Positions 52,824-64,000 of a stretch of 64,000 nucleotides of DNA are shown here, in pieces. The notes below the pieces were generated by a model. The model saw nothing but the letters and a program-made list of their open reading frames with translations, made no database searches and was not told the DNA's origin. Position 1 is the first letter of the stretch, and the number at the start of each line of letters is the position of its first letter. Origin of the DNA: Cercospora beticola (Eukaryota > Ascomycota > Dothideomycetes > Mycosphaerellales > Mycosphaerellaceae); assembly GCF_033473495.1 (NCBI RefSeq), contig NC_088935.1, positions 1 through 64,000 of the forward strand. Reading direction: 5' to 3'. The translations under genes and the position numbers were made by a program.

Positions 52824-54976
52824 ATGTCGGCGTCGAATGGCGATACCGAAGACGGCACTGGCCTGGATCTTGAACAGTCGAACTGCGGACACGAAGCATT
52901 AGCATGCGAGAAGTGCAGGAAGGCGAAGCTACGATGCTCGAAAGAGCGTCCGTGCTGCTCGCATTGCCGGAGAACGCGTAATTCAATCAAACAAAGAGGC
53001 AGTAAGCTGAGCGTTGACGCTCTTTCGCAGAGTCACAATGCACGTACGCCACAAAACGAACGAAGCCTGGTGTTAAGCCCGGAGCAATCGAAGCCATACA
53101 CAGACGACTTGGTATTTCTTCCAACATTTGCTCTTATTCGCAAGTCTGACAATGTACATATCTGCTAGAGCAGCGAGCGAAACAGCAGGCCAACACAGCT
53201 CATTCACCCTTGACAGGCGAAGCGTTTCCTGACGCCTACGATGGCGTTCCAAAGAGAGCGTACGATGTCCTTAGTCTACTTGCACAAGAGCTCCCCAAAT
53301 TGGTCAACACCGCAGCTGAACCTTCCGTTGCGGCCACACAAGCAATCGGCTCTCCCAGCAAGAAGCGAAAACTCAGCACGGAGAACTCAGCAGTCGCCGG
53401 CCCCCATAATACACCATCGAACCCTTGTATCCAGTCATCAGATGCAGTAATCGACACCTATTTCAGTCACATTCACCCTTGGATCCCGATGATACACCAA
53501 GGTCGTTTCTCTCAGGGAAGTTCTGGTGCCACAACACGAGAGGAGACTTGCACCCTGCTTGACGCCATGACAGTCGCTGCTGCAAAATTTGTGCCAGGTA
53601 ATAAATTGACGTCCGAGAGCAAGACGAGCCTTCGAAAGCGGATATTTGAAAATGCCATAGCCCACTCATCTCTGGCAGCTCTCCAGGCATTGATCATTCT
53701 GGCCTTCGATGATCTAGGAAGTGGCAACATCGACCGGGCATGGCAGACACTTGGCTTTCTCACAAAAACCACAATCTACATGCAAATCTCTCAGGAGCCG
53801 GATGACCAGAATCGTCATCCATTTTGTCAGCCTGTCCGGCCACTCCGTCCTACTGATGACTTCACGACAACGGAAGAGCGACGCAGGATTTTTTGGATAG
53901 CTTTCCTCCTCGAGCGATGTTGCGCTGTCACCACAGGCTGGCCTACATCAACATATGCCGATGACATTCATCGTCGATTGCCTTGCGATGGACATCTGTG
54001 GCGGAAGGAAGAGTTGGTAGTTACGCCCTACTTCGGCACATGGGACAAATGCAGAAGCACACTGGAGCTGTCCACGATAGGTGCTCTCGCCTATAACATC
54101 GAAGCGACCGACTCCATGAGCCGCGTAATGTCCTACGTCTTGCAGTCCCGAGTAGATGTGCGAGACGCCGTTCAAATTACCGCCTGGCTTGGTCGCTTCA
54201 AGGAGCTCGACTCACGCCTGGTGCACTGGAAACTTTTGTTGCCGCAAAAGTGGCGAGCTAATCCCAACATGACAAGGCATGTTCCGCTCATGGATCCGAA
54301 TTTGACGACAGCACATCTCACACACAATGCTACCATGATTCTGTTGCACCAGATAATAGCATACGCTCCACCTCACTGGCATTTTCGGAGTCGGCTGCCT
54401 GTGGATTGCAGTGTCGATGCTTGTTACTTGGCAAGTGTCGAGATTGCTTCCATTGCAGAAAAGTACATCCACAGATCTCTTGCTGAGTCGCCAATGAGTA
54501 GTGCCTGTGCCTTCTGCTTGTTCATCGCGGCGCGAGTTCTACTCATCTGGTGGCAATCGAACGGGAACAACGGCCTGCCCTCTGAATTTTGGTCCATCCT
54601 GCGGAGCCTGGACGAGATGTCTGCACGGTGGACTGGAGTAGCGGCCGCCGGTCTAAAGCAAGACATTTTCGCCAGGTACGCTACAAGGCTAAGACAACTT
54701 CACAGTCTTTGTGTCTCAAATCTCTCGTATCGTATCAACGTCATGTATTGGGCTTCGGAAGCAAATCAAGATTTCAGCCTGTCGTTAGCACTAGCCACAC
54801 AACCAACAAGATCGGACTCGGACAACATTCCTTCCGCAGAGCCACACGCGGCAGATTTCGACGCAATTAGCGGACTCATGCTGGATCAAGACTTTGCCGA
54901 CCTGGATCGTATAATTGCATTCGATGACGGCATGATGTTTGCTGCAACGCTCGATACAACCTCCGCTATGTGGTAA
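52824..54976 (+). CDS. Zn2Cys6 transcription factor, Fungal_trans (PF04082) type
   Basis: Exons 52824-52977, 53031-53111 and 53169-54976 give 680 residues. The small second exon (81 nt) supplies the sixth zinc-binding cysteine: with it the cluster reads ACEKCRKAKLRCSKERPC, then CSHC and SQC, followed by the classic linker KPGVKPGAIEAIHRRL and a short coiled coil (LEQRAKQQ). Without this exon the zinc cluster would be incomplete, so the splice model is well supported. A nuclear-targeting-like KKRK lies near residue 140. The middle-homology domain follows (VIDTYFSHIHPWIPMIHQGRF, TTTEERRRIFWIAFLLERCC), typical of PF04082. A C-terminal acidic tail (MLDQDFADLDRIIAFDDG) may be an activation domain. 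It converges with GH88 (117 bp between stops) and is the best candidate regulator of the saccharide genes. Confidence 0.9.
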
Positions 54977-55093
54977 TACATATCGTCAGTTCCGGCTCTT
55001 GGTGGCGCGCAACAAGAAATTGTGGAATTCTATCAACGCAACCCCGTTCGCTAAGACTGGCAAAAGTTCTCCTCCAGCTGCCATGACATCTAT

Positions 55094-56656
55094 CTATGCC
55101 AGAACCATTCGCAAAAGCCTGTTGCCAAACTCCACAAGGTAGTAATCTCCGTACACCAGAGCATGATTTGCATATCGTTTCTTGGCGGTAGCGTTATTAT
55201 TGGCAGTTGCAAACTTCAAAATCCCGTCGAAGCGACTCCCAGCAATGGTCTCTTCTGCGCTGATCTTACTATTCGCATCCTGCACCAGGCACGTCTTCTC
55301 AAATGCCAACGCAAAGTTGAGAGTGCCTTCAATGATTGCAACCGCTGCTTCAAGATATCTCGATGCAAGTGCCGGTTCCTGAACTCCCAGCAGCGCTTGA
55401 GAAAGCCCAAGAAGTCCATTTGCAGCAATGGTACCTGCAGAGGAATCTCGTAGTGGCATTCGCTCATCATCCAGTGGCGCATCGAAGTCCCACAGAGGGA
55501 CATGTCTTCCGCAGAGTACAGATGCTGGAGCAGTCCACAAGCGATGGAGAAAGTACTCAACTAAGCCACACGCCGTCTCAAGGAATACTCGATCTTTGGT
55601 CCAGCCGTACGTCTCCACATACCCCATGATAGCCCAGGCTTGCCCGCGAGACCAAGTTGAGTCTTTCGAGTAGCCTTGCGCTGTAAGACGCGCTTTGAGC
55701 TCTCCTGTCCTTGGATCGAGATTTGCGACATGGCAAGTTGAATACCACTGGCCTTGATATGCCTCCGACTCGCCAACTGCCCAAGGCTGAAGTGATTTTT
55801 CCGGCCGAAGGTGTGTTTTCAACACGGTCTTTGCATGCTCTGTCGCCATATGCGCCAAGTTCACATCTCCAGAATGATGAGCAGCATAGTACAGCAAGTC
55901 GAGGTTACACAAGCTATCAATGATGACGATCATGTTGCTCTCTTGGTCTATAATCTCGATATCTTTCTTCCGAAGCAGATCCCAGCTCCTGATGGCCTTT
56001 GACGATGGGACGTATCTGGTTGCTAGACTATGGGCCGCACGAATGATCGAGGCTAGGCTATGTTGATTTCCAAGGAGTTCCCAGTCAGCTCGAAGTGCCG
56101 GCATGATGATGAAACCTAGATCATGCGTATCCGTACGGCTGTCCATTTTCCGAATCGGTTCGATCCAAGTCTCACAGAGAGAGGCGAACTCGCGGCGAAG
56201 GTTTTCTTTGCTTATTGATTCGCTGGCTTGAACGCTTTGCGGATACCTGTGCAATAACCGAGTATGTCAGCCACTGTTTGCAGCTCTGCTCGCACCTCCA
56301 TGGAACTGTTCAGCTTACTTAATGAGCCTTTCTAAGACTGCGTATAACGTTCCCGGAAAGAAACCACAAGTCCAAAAGTCTGCCGGTCGAAGACTATATT
56401 TGCCATTTGACTCTTGGTTCATCGGAACAATCTCTGGAAACTCGTGTGGGAGCGCAGACAGTGCGGCGTGTGCGGTACGAAGTGCTTTGGCTGTCACATT
56501 CTCGGCGAAGAGTTCTGACAAAACGTCGCTGATATCACGTTTTCCCACTGGACAGGTTGCAGCAAGTTCTTCAGAGTCGCACTCGGTAAGTGGTGTACTG
56601 CGACCAGTGCCAACGGAACTTTGGGGCGAAACATCCGTGCTGCTCTGCGGTGACAT
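55094..56656 (-). CDS. GH88-type unsaturated glucuronyl hydrolase
   Basis: Exons 56656-56319 and 56246-55094 give 496 residues; the 72-nt intron is GT-AG. The start at 56656 is the first ATG in frame; the frame continues upstream to 56740 only from a TTG, so an extra 5' exon cannot be excluded. No signal peptide is visible, so it is probably intracellular. Family landmarks are FWTCGFFPGTLYAVLERLIK near residue 105, DLGFIIMPALRADWEL, IDSLCNLDLLYYAAHHSGD, STWSRGQAWAIMGYVETYG (the strongest match) and DSSAGTIAANGLLGLSQ. The enzyme hydrates the vinyl ether of 4,5-unsaturated uronic acid residues to release them from oligosaccharides. It is divergent from the MFS importer across 449 bp. Confidence 0.87.
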
Positions 56657-57105
56657 ATCTGGAAGGATGGCCGATGAGACTGCATCTGCCAAATGGAAAC
56701 GAAGTGGATCTTGCAAAAGATGGGTTGCAAGTATTTTCAACGCTTACGCTTACCCTCAAGTATGGCAGCTCGCCATTCTTCAATCACTGGCACTCATTAG
56801 GGCAACTTCTCTTGCTTGGCCTGCCTGAGCTGTTCGGCGGCCTATGTCACGAAGCTATTGTCCTCCCGCTGCAGATCCTCCGAGCGCCGTGGCCAAGACT
56901 CCGGGAGAGAGGGGTCGGACTGTGGGATAGCTCCAACCGAGCCAGATGTGGCTGAATTGGACAAGCACACTGGCAGACCACGAAGCTGTCGCGCTGTATA
57001 CATATAGCATGTGTGAATACCGCCTTGCAGGATGTCGTCGTTCATAACGAGATCACGAACTCTTGAGTTGAATTCTTCAATAAACTCAACGCCTCTATCG
57101 CAGAG
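56657..57105. promoter_or_regulatory. Divergent promoter of GH88 and MFS importer genes
   Basis: About 450 bp between the minus-strand GH88 start and the plus-strand MFS start, suggesting co-regulation. A possible 5' exon of GH88 may lie in the first 100 bp. No motif is assigned. Confidence 0.5.
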
Positions 57106-58902
<1,797 letters not shown>

Positions 58903-59054
58903 GAGAGCGAGTTTGTTGTTCCTGAGCTCTCTGCCGCTCGGCAGCGAGATGTCCCGAAGCATCTTGAGCGCATGCCACAATTTATGGATACATATATGAT
59001 GGCTTTCATTGCATTGTTCGTCGTGTCGAAATCCAATCGATCGCCACCACCGCC

Positions 59055-61123
59055 ATGCCGCATATCCCGGGTTTCTCTGACAACCTTTTCGACTCGCGAT
59101 CTGGACTCGTCCACGCGGCTGTGACACTGCTGAAGCCGCTACATGCCTACAGATCTCCTCGCAATGCACGGATCAAGCTCGCAACAGGAACTGGTGCCGG
59201 CTTCTCAGAAACCGCTGCACAACTGGAAGGTTTTGCTCGTCCGCTATGGGTCGTTGCAGATCTACTCCGTCTGGAGTTAGAGCCTTTACACGAGGACGGT
59301 CAACTGAGCACCTGGCTAGAAGGACTGAAAGCTGGCGTGGACCCCGGGAGCGAAGAATACTGGGGTGATTTGTCCGATTTTGACCAGAGAATGGTGGAGA
59401 TGGAAAGTATTGCGTATGCCATATTGACAGCTCCAGAAATGTTTGGATTCCCAGACGACGAAAAGGCAAGAGCGAATTTGGTCGCTTGGTTGAGACAAAT
59501 CAATGAGCACAAGATGCCTCAAACGAATTGGTTTTGTGCCTTGAATTCGCACATTGACGAGATTTAGCTGACTGTTCTTATAGGCTTTGGTTCCGTGTTT
59601 TGGTCAACCTCGCGCTTGTTCGTGTGCTGAAGGTCCCCGTCGACGAAGTGAAGCCGCACATCGATCGGAGTCTGGAAGTCCTAGACACATTTTATCTAGG
59701 CGAAGGGTGGAACTCCGATGGCCTATGGTGTGACGAGCACAAGCAAGCGGACTACTACTCTGGCAGCTTTGCCATACAGTTCGCCCAACTCCTATTCGTA
59801 CGTTTTGCTTCAGATTATCATCCTGGAAGAATAAAGAGGTACAAACAGCAGGCGGCTGAATTTGCAAGCACATTTTGGAGATACTTCAGCAAGAACGGAG
59901 CTGCGATTCCCTTTGGCCGGAGCTTGACTTATCGCTTTGCATTCGCCGCATTCTGGTCTGCCGCATCAATAGCTGGAGTCGAACTTCCCGGGCCAGTCAA
60001 AGAGCCTGGAGTAGTGAAAGGCCTTATTACGAGACACTTGCGCTGGTGGGCGAAGCACGAAGCTATTTTCAACACAGATGCAACGCTCAATACCGGATAT
60101 GCTTACCCGAACATGTTTCTCGCCGAGAACTATACGTCGCCGCAGAGCGTCTACTGGTGTCTGAAGACTTTCGTCGTCTTGGCCCTGCCAGAGCACGATG
60201 AATTCTGGCAGTGTAAAGAGCTGGCTTATCCGGAGATTTGTCCAGAGGGCGATCTAGAGCGACTAAGATTGCTGAAACCTCCAATGCACATCATGTGTAA
60301 CACAGCGGAGCATCACTTCCTCCTGTCCTCTGGTCAATCAACAAAGAAACGCTTCAGAGCACGAGAAGCCAAATACAGCAAGTTTGCATACTCATCTGCA
60401 TTCGGCTTCAGCGTACCGTGCGGCCTTTATTTGGAACAAATGGCGCCAGATTCCACTTTGTCTGTGCGTCGCTCGCGGCGAGGTGATGATGAATGGAAAG
60501 TGCGCTTTAATCCATACGATGTTGTATATCAGGACATTCAGATCGGAGAAGAGACGATACCGACAATTTTGAGTTCGTGGAAGCCGTGGAAGGAGCACGA
60601 GGCGTCCATTCGCACAACGCTTATCCCTCCAATGGCTAAGTGGCCAGGATGGCACGTGAGAGTCCATCGTATCTACTCTCCTGATGAAGAGGTTGAATTT
60701 TTCGATGCCGGCTTCGCCATATCTGCTCAAACTCGAGACGATCGATCGATATTTGAGCGCCCCATTGCAATGCTGTCCTCGGATGGCGAAGCTGTCAGGA
60801 GGACTGAAGAAGGATGGTGGACCGACGATAGTGGATGCACTCTTGTAATATCTGAGGCTGGAGCGAGTGGAGTATTCTCAATGCGTAATGGTGGCCTCAA
60901 CGGTAAGGCGATGGTCATTCGAGCTGATCCAAATACGAACCTCATGGCACAAAGAACTCTCTTGCCAGCTGTGACAGGCGTGTTCAAACCCTCGACAGTG
61001 GCAAAGTACTCACTCGCAGTAACCGCCATCTTTGCAGTCGCGTCGCCAATCGACAATATTGATGTCTGGGCATTGTGGCGGAATGCACCAAACTTTGACG
61101 ATATTTTATCGGCTGTGGGATAG
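59055..61123 (+). CDS. DUF2264 (GH154-like) protein
   Basis: Exons 59055-59530 and 59584-61123 give 671 residues; the 53-nt intron joins QTNW to [12 protein letters not shown] (donor GTTTTG is weak, acceptor TTATAG is good). No signal peptide is visible. N-terminal blocks [14 protein letters not shown] and [15 protein letters not shown], then [27 protein letters not shown] and [28 protein letters not shown], match DUF2264 (PF10022), an alpha/alpha-barrel protein. To my knowledge the family is now CAZy GH154, with beta-glucuronidase activity shown for a bacterial member. The C-terminal 250 residues form a beta-rich domain. Only 152 bp separate it from the upstream MFS gene, so the two may be co-expressed. 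Confidence 0.87.
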
Positions 61124-62190
61124 GAAGAGATACCATCAGGACTTAGTACATTCAATGCACGAAAATCGTGGGTTCCCTCGGTCCCAGCTACTTTTCCACG
61201 TGAAGATCAGCTCGGGAAGCCGAATATCAATGCCGGACGTCTAGACTTTCCTTAGAATCCAATACGGTCGGTACCGGACCGTGTATGTTCTGCAGCTTCA
61301 CGAAGGTCACCGGTACATATTGCCTGCAACGACTGCCGCTATGCAGAGACAGAACGGAGGATTTTCTTCAAGCAGAACTTGCACGCAGACTTCCCCGCAT
61401 GTGAGGCTCTCGCCAGGCTCGGCGCCGCGCCGTAAGGGCCGCGCCAGCGCAGCCACGCGCCATTGAGGTACACGTTTCGATGTACCACGTGGCCCGCACA
61501 CGAGCTTCACGAGAGATCTGCTTCTTGCAGCGAACATGTGTCTGGAGAGCGATCGTCAGGAATACAACTCAAATTCGACGTCGAATGGGTATATCGACTA
61601 TTCACTTACATTTAAGCCCAACCCCTGTCGAGACACTCCACAATATGTCCAACAAGCATCAACACAAGCCTCCTTGATCGTATGCGCACGCGACGTGGCG
61701 AAGACCCGCAACAAAGCGCAACTAAAACCCGAAGTATCTTCTCCAACGAGCCCTAGACCAGGAGCTCAATTCGACTAAAACTGCGTCCCAGCCAGGGCCA
61801 GACCACCGGCACTGCCTGAAGTAGATTTTGAGTTGCGAAACCAGGCGAGTCCGCAGGATGACAAGCCTTGCCAACCCCGGTGGTCGAGATGGACCCCGCG
61901 TACCAAGAGAAATCTCCAGCTTGTTATAGGAGCTTCAGGTTTTTTGCCAAGAGGGCGGCGTCCGCCACGTCTCATACCACCGCGGGGCCAAGTAATATCC
62001 TGCTCGTTCGCACGATACGAAGCGCGCGTGTGCGCGCGCTCCGCGTGAGACTGAACCAGGTTCAGCAGGGCACGCGGTGGTATATACTGGACGTGCGGCG
62101 ATCCTCGGTCGTTCTGTTTCCTTCCCACTCCTTCGTAGTCGTATTCTTTTCCCTTGAGGTCCTGTGTTAGGCCTGTCAAATTTGCTCATC
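61124..62190. other. Intergenic: promoter of second ACS-family gene
   Basis: About 1.07 kb between two plus-strand genes. The first half has a GC-rich patch around 61,420-61,470; the second half has a CGCG-rich stretch around 62,020-62,050. A CT-rich leader at about 62,105-62,160 precedes the ATG. No gene is supported. Confidence 0.5.
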
Positions 62191-63829
62191 ATGGCGACCA
62201 TTGCTCAGGATGACAAGGTCATCTACACCGAGACCGCTCTCGAGAAGGCCGAGACACCCACGCCAGGCACTCCAGACGAGAATGACCCAATCACTTGGTT
62301 CACGCCTGAAGAAGGCCGCAAGATCAAGCACAGAATCGATCGCAGACTCGTAGTCGTCCTCGGCACGATGTACTGTGTCAGCTTGATGGATCGCACAAAC
62401 TTGTCCAATGCTGCCATTGCAGGCATGAGGACTGAAATGGAGATGGTTGGAAACAACCGCTACGTGAGTATTTACGCATCTCGGCTGCTGGAAATTCTCG
62501 ACTGACAATTTCCAGGCCATTGTTACCCTCGTCTTCTTCCTGACCTACACCCTCCTGCAACCCGTTGCTACGCCATTGACCCGCAAGATCGGACCAAAGA
62601 TCTTTCTCTCGAGCATTTGCGCTCTCTGGGGTATCGTCATGATTGGCATGGGCGTTGTCAACGACTGGACACATCTTGCTGCACTCCGAGTCATCCTCGG
62701 AATTTTCGAGGCCGGCTACTTCCCCGGAGCGGTGTATTTACTCTCGACTTGGTTCGTTCGATATGATGTCGGAAAGCGATATGCCATTTTCTACATGATC
62801 GGATCTTTGGCAAGCGCTGCATCCGGTATCCTCGCATACGGCTTGATGCAGATGAACGGACTGGCCAACTATGCTGGCTGGCGATGGTGAGTCACATGCC
62901 AGTGCTCCAGTGATCAACTTGCTAACAATCATTTAGGATCTTCATTATCGAAGGTATCCTCACCGTCCTAATCTCCATCCTCGGCTTCGTCTTTGTTGTC
63001 CCATTCCCGGATCAACAAGCCTGGAAATGCTGGGGCTTCCTCTCCGAGCGTGAGGTCCGCTACGTGATCGCCACTGTCGAGCACGACCGCGGTGACGCAA
63101 AGACTGAGGCTTTCACCATGAAGCGCTTTTTGACCCCAGCACTCGACCCTAAGGTCTGGGGATTCGCCCTCATCTTCCTTTGCACCACCACCATGGCCTA
63201 CGCTCTCGCCTACTTCTTGCCAATCATTCTCAACCTTGGCATGGGATTCAGCGTCGCACAGAGTCAGTGCTTGGTTGCTCCACCTTACGCTTTTGCCGCT
63301 GTGGTCATGTGGGTCGAGTCCTGGATTGGCGACAAGTACCGCATGCGTGGACCCCAGCTCATCTTCAACGCTACTGTTGCTATTATCGGTCTTACTCTTA
63401 TGGGCTGGGCCAAGTCTTCCGGTGTTCGATACCTCGGTGTCTTCATCTGCTGCGCTGGTGTCCAAGCCAACGTCGTCATGACCATGTCTTTCCAGGCCAA
63501 CAACATCCGTGGACAGTGGAAGCGTGCTTTCTGCTCTGCCAGCTTGGTTGGATTCGGGGGTATCGGTGAGTTTTCCTCTTCACACTGTAAAAGTTTGTTC
63601 AGTGGCGCTAACATCTGTCTCAGGTGGTATTGCCGGCTCTCTCGTCTTCCGCGAGGTCGACAAGCCAAGATATATTCCAGGTCTCTGGGCTTGTATCACT
63701 GCCAGCTTGCTCACAATCGTGGTCACCTTGATTCTGCAATTGCACTTCAAGCTCCAGAATCGTGCCGCTGATCGTGGCGAGAAGGACAACTTGGAGGGCG
63801 GTGGCCCAACTTTCCGCTACACTCTGTAA
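62191..63829 (+). CDS. MFS transporter, anion:cation symporter (ACS) family, copy 2
   Basis: Exons 62191-62463, 62516-62886, 62937-63565 and 63624-63829 give 492 residues; the introns are 50-58 nt. The tail before span 1 reads EEGRKIKHRIDRRLVVVLG, followed by YCVSLMDRTNLSNAAIAGM, the ACS hallmark. LQPVATPLTRKIGPK, RVILGIFEAGYFPGAVYLLSTWF and AGWRWIFIIEGIL also match. Span 10 contains MTMSFQANNIRGQWKRAFCSA. About 12 spans are present. It is distinct from the ACS permease at 57,106: the N-terminal tail and intron positions differ. Family members carry small organic anions such as tartrate, allantoate or vitamins. The protein ends at 63829, leaving 171 bp of downstream sequence in the window. 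Confidence 0.92.
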
Positions 63830-64000
63830 GAAACTGCGGATGTGGCCTTGAGATGATGTTACGAAGTATATACCCAAATGATGAAGATGAGTTCACGTTA
63901 CCAACATTCCAAGCCGCTCATGGTCCTCGTTTTCGATATTGCCACATCGTTGCCATCTGGAGGAATGACAACGGAGCGTGTCAAATAAGAACCCGAAATG
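63830..64000. other. 3' flank at window end
   Basis: 171 bp after the last stop codon. No further feature is visible; the window ends here. Confidence 0.6.

Overview
This window is the left end of a filamentous ascomycete chromosome. It opens with about 205 bp of CCCTAA telomere repeat. The genes have short introns (mostly 47-70 nt), no tract looks strongly AT-rich, and the families present (Zn2Cys6 regulators, MFS permeases, NRPS-like reductases, SDRs, small secreted cysteine-rich proteins) fit a plant- or rock-associated Dothideomycete. That placement is inference. All exon models were built by hand from splice signals and frame; each intact multi-exon model has a total length divisible by three.

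Region 1 (about 0.9-25 kb) is a secondary-metabolite-type cluster that begins only about 740 bp from the telomere. It holds a DHA1-type MFS exporter, an NRPS-like reductase (partial condensation, adenylation, thiolation, reductase), a P450, two Sur2/BasA-type di-iron hydroxylase paralogues in opposite orientation, three classical SDRs, a dihydroflavonol-reductase-like enzyme, a SnoaL-like protein, an NmrA-like protein, a transaldolase and an amino-acid/choline-type permease. No regulator lies inside it. Four of its roughly 32 introns appear to be GC-AG, whereas none of the roughly 27 elsewhere in the window is. One SDR has lost its catalytic tyrosine.

Region 2 (about 25-49 kb) is mixed. Intact housekeeping-type genes (ribosomal protein L9/uL6, SIMPL protein, membrane-anchored glutaredoxin) sit among decaying ones: a kinase-WD40 fusion with an in-frame TGA, a membrane protein with a probable frameshift, a GNAT with two TAA stops, an MFS with an in-frame TAG, and a cysteine-synthase-like gene with a one-base insertion. 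It also holds an orphan gene fragment, a 359-bp MITE-like element with inverted repeats and a 6-bp target duplication, and a tandem pair of small secreted cysteine-rich proteins, the first of which is split by an intron that hides it from ORF calling.

Region 3 (about 49.6-64 kb) holds an O-methyltransferase, two divergent Zn2Cys6 regulators sharing a 303-bp promoter, and a likely catabolic group: GH88 unsaturated glucuronyl hydrolase, ACS-family MFS importer, DUF2264 (GH154-like) protein and a second ACS-family MFS. Together these suggest regulated uptake and breakdown of an uronic-acid-containing saccharide.
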